64,000 nucleotides of DNA from Chloroflexota bacterium. GTDB lineage: Bacteria; Chloroflexota; Dehalococcoidia; DSTF01; RBG-16-68-14. The first letter of the stretch is position 1. Each line of letters opens with the position of its first letter. The notes beneath the pieces were generated by a model. It made no database searches and was not told the origin of the DNA. It saw only the letters and a list, made by a program, of their open reading frames with translations. Location of the stretch: the NCBI GenBank assembly GCA_029262675.1, contig JAJCYW010000016.1, positions 1-64,000 of the forward strand. The letters are read 5' to 3'. The translations under genes were made by a program, and so were the position numbers. Of this stretch, positions 16,055 to 24,322 are shown piece by piece.

Positions 16055-16540
16055 CTACAGCCAGGGCGGTAGCAGACGCTTGGCCTGTAGCCAGAGGCGG
16101 CCGTACAAGGGCGTGTCTTGGGTGAAGTCGAACGTGACGTAGCGCTCCGGCGTGACGACGAGAGCTATGGAGGGGCCACCTTCTATCGCGGCCTGGGCGG
16201 CCTGGCGGTAGCCGATCGCGCCGACGAAGCCAAGGTAGTGGCCCGGGATCTCGTCACGGAGCCATTCTGGGTCGGGCTGGATCTCGGCGCTGCCGTACAC
16301 GATGACGGCCTTGTACGGCGGCCGCTCGTCCTGCACGCAGACCGAGACGCGCGGATCGCGCCGCACGTTGGCGGCTTTCAACGAGGCGTCCTCTGTGCGG
16401 AAGTAGAGCAGCCCGCCGCGGTACATGTACCAGATCGGCGTCGGGACGGAGCGGCCTTCGGCGTCGGTGGTGATCAGCACCGCGACGCGGCGGCCTCGGA
16501 GGAATCGCTCGCGTTCGCTCTTGGTCATCCGGTTAGGCAT
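16055..16540 (-). CDS. PPOX-family flavin/F420-binding protein
   Basis: A 161-residue split-barrel protein of the pyridoxamine-5'-phosphate oxidase superfamily. RRVAVLITTDAEGRSVPTPI and WYMYRGGLLYFRTEDAS form the first strands, followed by KAANVRRDPRVSVCVQDE, the typical phosphate-contacting segment. Such proteins bind FMN or F420 and act as small oxidoreductases; the specific substrate is unknown. I start at ATG 16540 (MPNRMTKSER); a TTG at 16558 and an ATG at 16528 are possible. A second, distant paralogue lies at 58215-58688. Confidence 0.8.
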   Translation of the reverse strand: MPNRMTKSERERFLRGRRVAVLITTDAEGRSVPTPIWYMYRGGLLYFRTEDASLKAANVRRDPRVSVCVQDERPPYKAVIVYGSAEIQPDPEWLRDEIPGHYLGFVGAIGYRQAAQAAIEGGPSIALVVTPERYVTFDFTQDTPLYGRLWLQAKRLLPPWL

Positions 16541-16570
16541 GTTCCACGGCCTTTGCAAAGTTCGCTCTGA

Positions 16571-16647
16571 GGGTCAAAACCCTGCCCGAGGGTTGAAACC
16601 CTCAGCTAGAGATTCCGAATGGAATAGCTGCGGGATTGATCCCGCAG
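16571..16647. repeat. Four consecutive short-loop hairpins
   Basis: Within 77 bp upstream of the PPOX gene and after efp lie four inverted repeats: GGGT/ACCC (16571-16582), GAGGGTT/AACCCTC with a 2-nt loop (16588-16603), ATTCC/GGAAT (16612-16625) and CTGCGGGAT/ATCCCGCAG with a 2-nt loop (16628-16647). The last may end efp transcription, though no T-tract follows. Confidence 0.6.
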
Positions 16648-16661
16648 GGAGTCTACAGCCC

Positions 16662-17219
16662 CTACGCGCGCTCCGTGTACTCGCCGGAGCGGGTGTCGAT
16701 CTTGAGCTTGTCGCCGGGGTTGATGAACAGCGGCACGTTGACGATCAGGCCGCTCTCCATCTTCGCCGGCTTCGTCGCGCCGGAGGCCGTGTCGCCCTTC
16801 ACGCCGGGCTCCGTATCGGCGACCACCAGCACCACGGAGGCGGACACTTCGATGCCGATCGCCTCGTCGCCGTACGTGAGCAGGTCGCAGGTGGCGTTCT
16901 CCGCCAGGTACTGCGCCGCTTCGGCGACCTGGTTGACGTTGACAGGCGTCTGGTCGTACGTCTCGTTGTTCATGAAGTAGAACAGGTCGCCGTCCTGGTA
17001 GAGGAACTGCACCTGCTGTCGCTCCAAGCGGGCGCGCGGCAACTTGGCCGTGGCCTGGAACGACTTATCGATGATGTGGCCGCCGCGCACGTCGCGCAGC
17101 TTCACCTTCACCTGCGCGGAGCCGCGCGCGTTCTTGATGTGCGCGTAGTCCAACACCTGGTAGAGGTTGCCGTCCATCTCGACGGTGACGCCCTTTCGCA
17201 TATCGGTCACGTTGATCAT
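16662..17219 (-). CDS. efp: Translation elongation factor P
   Basis: A 185-residue EF-P, which relieves ribosome stalling at polyproline. The KOW-like N-terminal domain and two OB domains are intact, including SFQATAKLPRARLERQQVQFLY and the C-terminal signature VNVPLFINPGDKLKIDTRSGEY. The tip of the first domain reads IKNARGSAQ, placing Arg32 where many EF-Ps carry the modified Lys. It is downstream of pepQ and aroQ on the same strand, a frequent bacterial cluster. A GGAG ribosome site precedes the ATG. Confidence 0.95.
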   Translation of the reverse strand: MINVTDMRKGVTVEMDGNLYQVLDYAHIKNARGSAQVKVKLRDVRGGHIIDKSFQATAKLPRARLERQQVQFLYQDGDLFYFMNNETYDQTPVNVNQVAEAAQYLAENATCDLLTYGDEAIGIEVSASVVLVVADTEPGVKGDTASGATKPAKMESGLIVNVPLFINPGDKLKIDTRSGEYTERA

Positions 17220-17246
17220 ATATCGTTGTCTCCGTTCAAAGGCGCC

Positions 17247-18353
17247 CTAAAGGGCGGCCGTGCTCAATTTCGGCGCGTGGCTAAGCACGCGCGCCTTCCC
17301 GTTCTCCATGACGACCATGTCTTCGATGCGGACGCCGCCCCAGTCCGGCAGGTATATGCCGGGCTCGATGGTGAAGACCATGCCGTCCGTTAGCTTGTCG
17401 TTCGATGTCTTGGCGACGCGCGGCAGCTCGTGGACCTGCAGCCCGACGCCGTGGCCGAGGCCGTGGCCGAAGCGCTCGCCGTGGCCGGCCTCGCTGATAA
17501 CGTTGTGGGCCAGCATGTGCGCTTGCTCGCCCGTCATTCCTACTTCGACCAGCTCCGTCGCCGTGAGCTGCGCGGCGAGCACGATGTCGTAGATCTTCTT
17601 GAACGTGTCGTCCGGTTCGCCGAGGAAGATCGTGCGGGTCAGGTCGGAAACGTAGCCGTCCAACGCGACGCCCATGTCGATGACGATGCCCTCGCCGTTC
17701 TTCAGTGCGTGGTCGCGGGGGAAGCAGTGGGCCATCGCGCCCCACGGCCCGCCGCCGACGATCGTTGGGAACGAGAGGCCGTCGCCGCCGTGTTCGCGGA
17801 TGTACTTCTCGATCTCCCAGGCCACCTGCTTCTCCGTCCAGCCCGGCTCGACGCGCCCGGCGACGTCTTCGAACGCCGCGTCGCCGATGTCGATCGCGGC
17901 CTGGATCGCGGCCAGTTCTTCCGGTTCCTTCACCACGCGCAGCCCCTCGACGAGGTTCATCGTCGCGACGAGCTTCGGCCGGTCGGGCTCCGGCAGGTTC
18001 TGGATCGCCTTCCGCAGGGTGCGGTGGCCCTGATACGTGATGTGGGCTGCCTCGAACGCGACGCGTTTGCCGCCCAGGCTAGTGAAGACGTCCGGCAGCC
18101 ACTTCTCCAGCCCGCCGACCGCCTGGAACACCCGGCAGTCGGGTGCCTGCCGACCGGCCTGCTCCCAGTAACGGAAGTCGGTGGCCAACACCGCCTCGTC
18201 GCGAGTGACGAGCAGGTAGGCGGACGTGCCCGTGAATCCGGAGAGGTATCGCCGGTTGACCGGGCTGGCCGTCTCCGGGCTGGCGATGAAGAGCGCGTCC
18301 AGCTTGTGTTCTTCTAGCTTCGCGCGCAGGCGGTCGAGTCGTTGTTTCGTCAT
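17247..18353 (-). CDS. pepQ: M24 metallopeptidase, Xaa-Pro aminopeptidase/dipeptidase type
   Basis: A 368-residue cytoplasmic peptidase with an N-terminal creatinase-like domain and a C-terminal pita-bread domain. The dinuclear metal ligands are visible: two Asp in VIDMGVALDGYVSDLTRT, His in GHGLGHGVGLQVHE, Glu in FTIEPGIYLPDWGGV and Glu in RIEDMV. It cleaves peptides containing proline. It sits directly upstream of efp (27 bp apart) and downstream of aroQ. The choice between aminopeptidase P and prolidase cannot be settled by sequence alone. Confidence 0.9.
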   Translation of the reverse strand: MTKQRLDRLRAKLEEHKLDALFIASPETASPVNRRYLSGFTGTSAYLLVTRDEAVLATDFRYWEQAGRQAPDCRVFQAVGGLEKWLPDVFTSLGGKRVAFEAAHITYQGHRTLRKAIQNLPEPDRPKLVATMNLVEGLRVVKEPEELAAIQAAIDIGDAAFEDVAGRVEPGWTEKQVAWEIEKYIREHGGDGLSFPTIVGGGPWGAMAHCFPRDHALKNGEGIVIDMGVALDGYVSDLTRTIFLGEPDDTFKKIYDIVLAAQLTATELVEVGMTGEQAHMLAHNVISEAGHGERFGHGLGHGVGLQVHELPRVAKTSNDKLTDGMVFTIEPGIYLPDWGGVRIEDMVVMENGKARVLSHAPKLSTAAL

Positions 18354-18360
18354 GCTTCCT

Positions 18361-18431
18361 TCAACAATGGCGATGGCGATAGCGATGCCGGCGCCCTGGG
18401 CGCTGTGGCAGCGCCGCCGGCCCCCTTGCTG
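18361..18431. terminator. GC-rich inverted repeat between aroQ and pepQ
   Basis: Between the two genes lies a GCGATGGCGATAGCGATG-type triplet run and an inverted repeat with arms GCCGGCG and CGCCGGC around 18388-18422. No T-tract. It may be a processing or attenuation structure within the operon. Confidence 0.35.
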
Positions 18432-18872
18432 CTAGCTCTTCGCTCCTGGCTGTGCCACGAGCGCCTCTAGCGCGGCGATGTAGCCGAACGTGCCGAGGCC
18501 CGTGATCACGCCTCGCGCGGCGCCTGCCGTCACGGAGCGGCGGCGGAACTGCTCCCGCGCGTGGATGTTGGAGATGTGCACCTCGATCACGGGCTTCCCG
18601 GTAGCGGCCAGCGCATCGCGCAGGGCGATGCTGTAGTGGCTGAACGCGCCCGGGTTGATGATGATGCCGTCGCTGGCCGCGGCCTCCTTCTGGATATGGT
18701 CGACGATCGCGCCTTCGTGGTTCGATTGGAACGCGGTGATCTCCGCGCCGAGCTCCGCGGCGCGCGCCGCGACCTCTGCCTCGATCTCGGCCAGCGTCTG
18801 CTTCCCGTAGATCTCCGGCTCGCGTTCGCCCAGTTTGTTCAGGTTCGGGCCGTTCACCAGTAGTATGCGCAT
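18432..18872 (-). CDS. aroQ: Type II 3-dehydroquinate dehydratase
   Basis: A 146-residue shikimate-pathway enzyme converting 3-dehydroquinate to 3-dehydroshikimate as a dodecamer. The family blocks are complete: [21 protein letters not shown] (general-acid region), [31 protein letters not shown] and [20 protein letters not shown]. The catalytic Tyr (EIYG) and His (VHISN) are present. It is the first gene of the aroQ-pepQ-efp run, transcribed divergently from the secreted protein at 18987. Confidence 0.95.
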   Translation of the reverse strand: MRILLVNGPNLNKLGEREPEIYGKQTLAEIEAEVAARAAELGAEITAFQSNHEGAIVDHIQKEAAASDGIIINPGAFSHYSIALRDALAATGKPVIEVHISNIHAREQFRRRSVTAGAARGVITGLGTFGYIAALEALVAQPGAKS

Positions 18873-18986
18873 TGGTACCAGCGTACAAGATTCCGGACGC
18901 GCGGATCGAGAGGGTATTCACTGGGTTCAGAACTGGGTACCATAGGCAGTCGGGTGCCGCAGGGCGGCACTTGCGAGAAGCGCTCT

Positions 18987-20258
18987 ATGCCGATTCGATC
19001 CGCTCCCCGCGTCACGCTGGCCGTGACATTCGCGCTCGCTGCCCTCGCCGGTCTGTTGGCCTGGCAGTTGGCCGCTGGCGCCGCGTCCGGCCCCGGCAAG
19101 CCGCCGGGGTCGATGTCGCTCACGATCACCGGCGCTGACGCTACGTGTGACACGACCGCCTCCCGCTGTCACGCCGCGCCTGGCAGCGAGTTCACCGTCA
19201 GCGTATCGCTTGACGCGTTGCCGGAGGACGGCGCGGGGACGCCGGCAGGCTACGCCGGGCTGCAGACCCAGCTCTTCTACGATGGGCTGATCTACAAGCC
19301 GGCGGCGATAGGCGACGAAATCCTCTGGCCCGACTCCGCCTTGACCGTGCGCTCCCCCGCGAACCCTAGCGGCGCCGAGCGCTTCGTCGAACACGGCGGC
19401 GTCACCGGAACCGGGCCGGAGCTGCCGGCCAGCAGCCACGTCGGCGAGATCGTATCGATCACGCTGACCTGCACGACTGAAGACGCTACGTTCGACGTGG
19501 CGCTGCTCCCCTACGTCGCCGCGGAGCGGCCGCTGGGAGCGGCGATCCGCGCGCTCGCCGCCGGGGGAGAACTCGGTGAGACGGTGCCCGTACCGATCAG
19601 CGGCCAGCGCGCCCTGGAACTGGACAGCAACTCCGAGACTCCGCCCGAGCTTGTCGACGTCGCGGACGCCTGGCAGATCGTCTGCGGGGAGCCTCCGCCT
19701 CCGCCGGACGCGCCTGACCTGACCGTGAAGTCGTTACGCATCGAGTTGGAAACCGGTCCCAGTTGCGCCTTCACGTCCCAGAAGCTCGGCGTCACGGTGG
19801 TGGTGAGCAACGTTGGCTCAGCGGACGCCGGGCCGTTCGTCGTGGCCGTCAACGGCGACGCGGAGACCGTGAGCCCGGGGCTGGCGCGCGGCAGCTCCAC
19901 CACACTTTGGTTCAACGGCTTCCGGGTCGGCCAGAACACAGCCCTGGTGGATGCTGCCTTCCAAGTCGTGGAGTTGAACGAGGACAACAACGCCCGTGTG
20001 GAGTTCCCGCCTGTGCCCACGCTTCCGCTGCCCTGCACACCGACGCCCGATCCGAATGACCGCGTCGGCGACGTGGACTGCAGCGGCGGGGTCAATGCCA
20101 TCGACGCAGCACTGTTGCTCCAGTTGGGCGCCGGGCTTGTCAGCGGCCTCTCCTGCCCCGCCAACGCCGACGTGAACCGCAGCGGCGCCGTCGACGCCGT
20201 CGACGCGGCGCTGGTGCTGCAGTTCGTCGCTGGGCTGATCGGCTCGCTGCCGGTCTAA
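18987..20258 (+). CDS. Secreted protein with cohesin-like, CARDB-like and dockerin domains
   Basis: A 423-residue exported protein with a signal peptide at residues 1-30 (TLAVTFALAALAGLLAWQLAAG). Residues about 40-230 form a cohesin-like beta sandwich (TVSVSLDALP, LQTQLFYDGLIYKP, VGEIVSITLTC) also found in the 40312-43341 protein. Residues about 245-345 form a CARDB-type Ig domain (VVVSNVGSADAGPFVV, VVELNEDNNARVEF). The C terminus is a dockerin duplicate (VGDVDCSGGVNAIDAALLLQ and NADVNRSGAVDAVDAALVLQ) with two calcium loops. I use ATG 18987 rather than an earlier in-frame start because it begins the signal peptide. It probably has a scaffold or adhesion role outside the cell. Confidence 0.82.
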   Translation: MPIRSAPRVTLAVTFALAALAGLLAWQLAAGAASGPGKPPGSMSLTITGADATCDTTASRCHAAPGSEFTVSVSLDALPEDGAGTPAGYAGLQTQLFYDGLIYKPAAIGDEILWPDSALTVRSPANPSGAERFVEHGGVTGTGPELPASSHVGEIVSITLTCTTEDATFDVALLPYVAAERPLGAAIRALAAGGELGETVPVPISGQRALELDSNSETPPELVDVADAWQIVCGEPPPPPDAPDLTVKSLRIELETGPSCAFTSQKLGVTVVVSNVGSADAGPFVVAVNGDAETVSPGLARGSSTTLWFNGFRVGQNTALVDAAFQVVELNEDNNARVEFPPVPTLPLPCTPTPDPNDRVGDVDCSGGVNAIDAALLLQLGAGLVSGLSCPANADVNRSGAVDAVDAALVLQFVAGLIGSLPV

Positions 20259-20283
20259 CCGCTCCCTCTTTCCGAGGCGCTGG

Positions 20284-20289
20284 TATACT
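20284..20289 (+). promoter_or_regulatory. Predicted leaderless -10 box of proB
   Basis: TATACT ending 6 nt before the proB ATG, in the 37-bp gap after the secreted-protein gene, with no ribosome site. Confidence 0.5.
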
Positions 20290-20295
20290 TTTGCC

Positions 20296-21441
20296 ATGAC
20301 GGAAAAGAAGACGGGCGCAGACGGCGGAGCCAATCGGCGCGCCTACGGCCGCGTAGTCGCCAAGTTCGGCACGAACCTGCTGACGGCCGGGACGGACCAG
20401 CTCGACATCGAGACGATGACGGAGCTGGTGCGGCAGGTCGCCGCGCTGCGCGAACGCGGCGTCGACGTCATCGTCGTCACTTCCGGCTCGATAGCCGCCG
20501 GGCGTCACCGGCTCGCCGGCAGCAAGTACGAGACATCGCGACAAGTACTCGCGTCGGTCGGCCAGAGCCACCTGATGCACATCTACGACGGCCTCTTCGC
20601 CGCGCACGACCTCGTCGCGGCGCAGACCTTGCTCACCCGGCGCGACCTGGCCGACCGCGTTGGCTACCTGAACGCACGCAACACGCTGCTGGCGCTGCTC
20701 GACCTCGGCGCGGTGCCCGTCGTCAACGAAAACGATGCCGTCGCGCTGGACGAGATCGAGGACGTCCGCATCGGCGACAACGACAACCTCTCGGCGCTCG
20801 TCACCAACCTCATCGACGCCGACTTGCTGGCGATCCTGACCGACACCGGCGGCCTCCACACCGCCGACCCCCGCCGCGAGCCGGACGCCGAACTGATCTC
20901 GCTCGTCGAGGCGATCACGCCCGAGGTCGAAGCCTTGGCCGACGACGCCTCGACGCCGCACGGCGTGGGTGGCATGATCACGAAACTCCAGGCGGCCAAG
21001 TTGGCAATCGCGGGCGGCGCCGATGTCGTCATCGCCGGCGGCCATGAGGGCAACCTGCTGGAGAGGCTTGTCGGGGGCGAACCGGCAGGCACACTCTTCC
21101 GTTCGAGCGCGGACCGCGTCGAGAGCCGCAAACGCTGGATGCTGGCCGGCCTGGCGGCGCGTGGGAAGATCGTCGTCGACGCCGGGGCGGCGGAGGCGCT
21201 GACGGCCCGTGGGAAGAGCCTGCTGCCGGCCGGCGTGCGCGAGGTCTCCGGCAGCTTCGATCGCGGTGATACCGTGCCGATCTACGACCAGGACGGGCAC
21301 CGCTTCGCCATTGGCATCACGAACTACGGCCGCGGGGACGCGGAGCGCATCTGCGGCATGCGCTCCGACCGCATCGCGGAAGTGCTCGGCCACGAGTACG
21401 GCGAAGAGTTGGTGCACCGCAACAACCTGGTGCTGCTCTAA
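20296..21441 (+). CDS. proB: Glutamate 5-kinase with PUA domain
   Basis: First step of proline synthesis: phosphorylates glutamate to glutamyl-5-phosphate. The 381-residue protein has the amino-acid kinase domain (VVAKFGTNLL, VIVVTSGSIAAGR, VVNENDAVALDE, IGDNDNLSALVTNLI, LLAILTDTGGLHTADPRR, GTGGM-like GVGGMITKLQAA) and a C-terminal PUA domain from about residue 285 (GKIVVDAGAAEAL, KSLLPAGVREVSG). proA, the next enzyme, lies 15.6 kb away at 37084 rather than adjacent. The end of proB overlaps the next gene by one base. Confidence 0.95.
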   Translation: MTEKKTGADGGANRRAYGRVVAKFGTNLLTAGTDQLDIETMTELVRQVAALRERGVDVIVVTSGSIAAGRHRLAGSKYETSRQVLASVGQSHLMHIYDGLFAAHDLVAAQTLLTRRDLADRVGYLNARNTLLALLDLGAVPVVNENDAVALDEIEDVRIGDNDNLSALVTNLIDADLLAILTDTGGLHTADPRREPDAELISLVEAITPEVEALADDASTPHGVGGMITKLQAAKLAIAGGADVVIAGGHEGNLLERLVGGEPAGTLFRSSADRVESRKRWMLAGLAARGKIVVDAGAAEALTARGKSLLPAGVREVSGSFDRGDTVPIYDQDGHRFAIGITNYGRGDAERICGMRSDRIAEVLGHEYGEELVHRNNLVLL

Positions 21442-21758
21442 TGGGCCTACTGCGCTGGCTCCGCCGCTTCTTCTATAGCGACGACCCGGTGGTCAAGCTC
21501 ATCGGCGCGCTGACGGAGCCGGAGCTCGAACTGCGTCGCGGGTTGCTCACCGAAGAGGGCATCGTCACGATGATGAAGAACAGGAGCTTCCTCAGCCACA
21601 TGTGGGGGAGCGCGGCGCTGCCGTTCGAGAACAGCCACGACCTCTACGTCAAACAGAGCGACCTGACGCGGGCGGAGGCAATACTGGGAGCGTTCGACCT
21701 GGAGCGCTCCGGAGACGCGCCGGAGACCGGGAGCTGGCACTCGCGAGACCGGGAGTAG
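21441..21758 (+). CDS. DUF2007-like small protein
   Basis: A 105-residue protein whose central part ALTEPELELRRGLLTEEGIV followed by ENSHDLYVKQSDLTRAEAIL resembles the DUF2007 (putative signal-transducing) fold, in which an alpha-beta unit is often fused to or encoded beside other enzymes. Its ATG overlaps the proB stop by one base, so translation is coupled. The basic N terminus and the acidic, disordered C terminus have no recognisable motif. The function is unknown. Confidence 0.65.
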   Translation: MGLLRWLRRFFYSDDPVVKLIGALTEPELELRRGLLTEEGIVTMMKNRSFLSHMWGSAALPFENSHDLYVKQSDLTRAEAILGAFDLERSGDAPETGSWHSRDRE

Positions 21759-21787
21759 CGGCTCAGGCGGCCGGAGTTGGCGCGTGT

Positions 21788-22351
21788 CTACTCGTCTGCT
21801 GGTATCCGCTCTGTAAGCCCCATCCGTTCCGCGGTCTGTTCAGGCGAATAGCCGCAATCGGCGTGAGTACTGACGATCTGTTCATCGTTCAAGAACACGC
21901 CGTACCCTCTGACAACGCCGGAAGGCTGCCCCGGGTACTGTTCCTCGAAGATCAGAACGTATTTCGCGCCGAGATGATGGTCTTCGGGAGCGGCGAACAC
22001 CGCGTAGAGGGCGCCGAGCTCTCTGTTGACAATGAGGTCTGAGAGGGATTCTGCGTTTGCCTGGTTGCGCGCTAGGCCTACGCATTCGTTCGCTGGGAAG
22101 ATGCGAACCAAGGCGCCAGTCTCCTGGCCATCCTCACATTGAGGCAGGAGGCCTGCCCGGTCGCCTCGGTGGCATGGCGTCTCCTCCAACCGCCATAGGG
22201 GCGTCAGTGCAGCGCGGTCGCCGGATTCGATCGCGGCGAGCACGGTGTCGACGATCTCTAGGCCTGTGGGCACATCGTCACCGTCGCCGCAGGCGGTGAC
22301 CAGCAACGCCAGCAGCGCGGTCGATAGAAGAACGATAGCGGTAGATTTCAT
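21788..22351 (-). CDS. Hypothetical lipoprotein
   Basis: A 187-residue exported lipoprotein. The signal MKSTAIVLLSTALLALLVTAC ends in a lipobox (LVTAC), and the mature part starts GDGDDVP. The body has several cysteines (TPCHRGD, LPQCEDG, NECVGL, DCGYSPE) that may form disulfides, and two short hydrophobic strands (LYAVFAAP, YVLIFEEQY). I recognise no family. It converges on the DUF2007 gene and has a good AAAGGAG ribosome site. It is one of about eight lipoproteins in the window. Confidence 0.7.
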   Translation of the reverse strand: MKSTAIVLLSTALLALLVTACGDGDDVPTGLEIVDTVLAAIESGDRAALTPLWRLEETPCHRGDRAGLLPQCEDGQETGALVRIFPANECVGLARNQANAESLSDLIVNRELGALYAVFAAPEDHHLGAKYVLIFEEQYPGQPSGVVRGYGVFLNDEQIVSTHADCGYSPEQTAERMGLTERIPADE

Positions 22352-22436
22352 CGCGAATGCTCCTTTCCGCCGTGGCTTCGCAGTGGGTCTATTCTACACC
22401 CTCCTTCTTGTCCGCGTGGTGCGCGTTGGCCTGTGA

Positions 22437-22505
22437 CTAGAGCGTGGCTCGCACCGCGAACAGCCGCTGCGTGTTCGCGTGATCGACGGCGGCCACGCCG
22501 ACCTG
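22437..22505 (-). pseudogene. Tail remnant of a cyclase gene (copy C)
   Basis: The minus strand reads AVDHANTQRLFAVRATL then TAG. The QRLFAV segment and closeness to the stop match the C-terminal end of the complete hydrolase-cyclase at 25583 (AEPQRLFVVQAEERS then stop). It lies directly after the GNAT gene and is taken as the distal end of a cyclase copy whose body was lost. The match is short. Confidence 0.5.
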
Positions 22506-22511
22506 TAGAAG

Positions 22512-23387
22512 CTAGTAGAAACCTGAGGGTATCCAGGCGCCCAGCGGCTGCTGGTAGTCGCCGCGCACCATGTAACTACCCAGTTCCATGAGGCGAAAGC
22601 CGCTTGCCATTGCCCAACGGAGCGTCTCCGCTTGGCCGCAGGGGATCTGGACGACTAGGTCGCCCTCCGACGCTCCGCCCGTCCCAATGATTAGGTCCCG
22701 CAGGGCGCGTTCGTCTCGAGCGATGCCGTGCATGACGAACGTTTCCCCGCCGAGGAAGCGCGTCAGATAGCCCGCTACTTGGCCGTCGCGCTCCACCACA
22801 ACCGGCGGCGCGAAGGTGGCGAAGATCTCCAGATCGTTCCGGCGTCCGTAGCCCATCACATCGCGGTGAAGCGCATCGCAGGCGTCTAGATCAGCGAGTG
22901 TGTAATCGCGTACGTCATCCACGGGCTGCTCGTCCGCGGGAGGGCGGCCCTTCACGAGAGCGAGCATCGATCGCACGTCGAAGCCCAGCCTGTGATAGAG
23001 AGCAAAGGACTGTACGTTGTAGGCGGCTTGCAGCAGGCGGAGGGACCTGAATCCGTCCCGCTCCGCATGTTCCACGAGCGCCTCCATCACCTGCCGGCCG
23101 AGGCCGCGCCCCTGCTGGCCGACAGCGACCGCGACCGGCCCGATGCCGACGACCTCGTCCCGCTCGTCGCCGAAGCTGCACGCGAGAGGCCGTCCGTCCT
23201 CCACGAGCAGATACGATTCGTTGCCTTCCGTCTGGGCGAGGAGCCGCACGACGAGCTGGGCAAACTGTGGCGTCGCAAACCCGGGTGCGAAGTTGTGCCG
23301 CTCCGCAATCTCGCGGAACGATTCGTACACCATGGTGCCGACTACATCGGCCTGTTCCGGGAGCACGGTCGTGAGCGTAGGTGGCAT
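22512..23387 (-). CDS. GNAT-family N-acetyltransferase
   Basis: A 291-residue protein with an N-terminal GNAT domain. The acetyl-CoA binding motif is clear: VGIGPVAVAVGQQGRGLGRQ (R-G-x-G-x-G/A-like) followed by the helix VMEALVEHAERDGF and LYHRLGFDVRSML. The C-terminal half (from about residue 150) looks like a second, degenerate GNAT-like unit. The acceptor substrate is unknown. A GGAAGGAG ribosome site precedes the ATG. The gene sits exactly between a cyclase head remnant (upstream) and a cyclase tail remnant (downstream). Confidence 0.85.
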   Translation of the reverse strand: MPPTLTTVLPEQADVVGTMVYESFREIAERHNFAPGFATPQFAQLVVRLLAQTEGNESYLLVEDGRPLACSFGDERDEVVGIGPVAVAVGQQGRGLGRQVMEALVEHAERDGFRSLRLLQAAYNVQSFALYHRLGFDVRSMLALVKGRPPADEQPVDDVRDYTLADLDACDALHRDVMGYGRRNDLEIFATFAPPVVVERDGQVAGYLTRFLGGETFVMHGIARDERALRDLIIGTGGASEGDLVVQIPCGQAETLRWAMASGFRLMELGSYMVRGDYQQPLGAWIPSGFY

Positions 23388-23417
23388 CGATTCTCCTTCC
23401 AGTGACTCCTATGTGAG

Positions 23418-23570
23418 CCGCGTCTTCGCCACGCGGCCTAACTCACGCCATCTTCGGTCTTTGTGTACTGGATACGTGGCTCCGTCAGTCCCGCGCTCCT
23501 GTACCGCGAAGAGGCGCTGCGGCTCCGCGATGCCCGCCAGCTCGCGCTCGCCACAGCGGACGTTGTTGCT
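23418..23570 (-). pseudogene. Cyclase tail (copy B) joined to cyclase head (copy C)
   Basis: The minus strand first reads ERELAGIAEPQRLFAVQERG, matching the cyclase C terminus (EHELKGIAEPQRLFVVQAEE). It continues through TGACG into GAGCCACGTATCCAGTAC and then EPRIQYTKTEDGVS ending in TAG, which matches the N terminus of the complete cyclase (MEPRIQYAKTEDGVS). The junction TGACG-(AT)GGAGCC also occurs at 25580-25585. This is the scar between two tandem cyclase genes, both lacking their bodies. Confidence 0.75.
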
Positions 23571-23635
23571 CTCGCACGGATGACATCTCCGGCCCTGCAG
23601 GTCACAGCATTGGCCCGTGTTCAGCATGCGAGCTA

Positions 23636-24322
23636 TCACGGACTCGGCTTGGCCCCATCGATCAGACCGTCTCGCAGTTTCACGACTGAAGCCGCCTGAG
23701 AAGCAAGGCCCGGGTCATGCGTGACCATCAGGATGGTCTGGCCGTCACGGTGCAGGCGTTTCAGAATCTCGGCTACTTCCGCCCCCATTTTGGAGTCGAG
23801 ATTGCCGGTGGGTTCATCGGCCAGCAGCAACTTCGGCTTCTTGGCAATAGCCCGGGCAATGGCAACGCGTTGGCGCTCCCCGCCGGATAGCTGCTGCGGC
23901 CTGTGGCGTAAGCGGTGTTCCAGACCAACGGTCCCCAACGCCTCCTCTGCCATTCTTGACCGCTCGCTCCTGCCGATGCCTGCAAGTCGTAGCTGAAGGA
24001 CAACATTATCTCTTACTGTGAGGGCAGGCAGAAGATGAAAAGTCTGAAAGATAAAACCAACAGCCTCGGCCCTGATTTGTGTGAGCTTTCGGTCTCCAAG
24101 GCGAGACACATCTTGCCCTTCGAACCGGACATTCCCCCGGGTTGGTTTATCCAGGCAGCCCAGGAGGTGCAGGAGGGTGGACTTGCCGCACCCAGACGGG
24201 CCCGTTAGCGCCATGAAGTCGCCTCGGTCAAGCGCCAACGTAACGCCTCGCAGTGCCGGTACCTCGACCTCGTCGAGCTTGTAGATCTTCCATAGGTCAG
24301 TGCCTTCTACCATGCTACTCAT
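23636..24322 (-). CDS. ABC transporter ATPase, MacB/LolD type
   Basis: A 228-residue ATPase with Walker [10 protein letters not shown]-loop [14 protein letters not shown], signature [15 protein letters not shown], Walker [14 protein letters not shown] and H-loop VTHDPG. The LDS after Walker B and the overall sequence fit the MacB/LolD/FtsE class, which works with FtsX-like permeases to move lipids, lipoproteins or drugs or to drive periplasmic machines. I start at ATG 24322, which overlaps the permease stop; an upstream in-frame extension is unsupported. Confidence 0.92.
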   Translation of the reverse strand: MSSMVEGTDLWKIYKLDEVEVPALRGVTLALDRGDFMALTGPSGCGKSTLLHLLGCLDKPTRGNVRFEGQDVSRLGDRKLTQIRAEAVGFIFQTFHLLPALTVRDNVVLQLRLAGIGRSERSRMAEEALGTVGLEHRLRHRPQQLSGGERQRVAIARAIAKKPKLLLADEPTGNLDSKMGAEVAEILKRLHRDGQTILMVTHDPGLASQAASVVKLRDGLIDGAKPSP

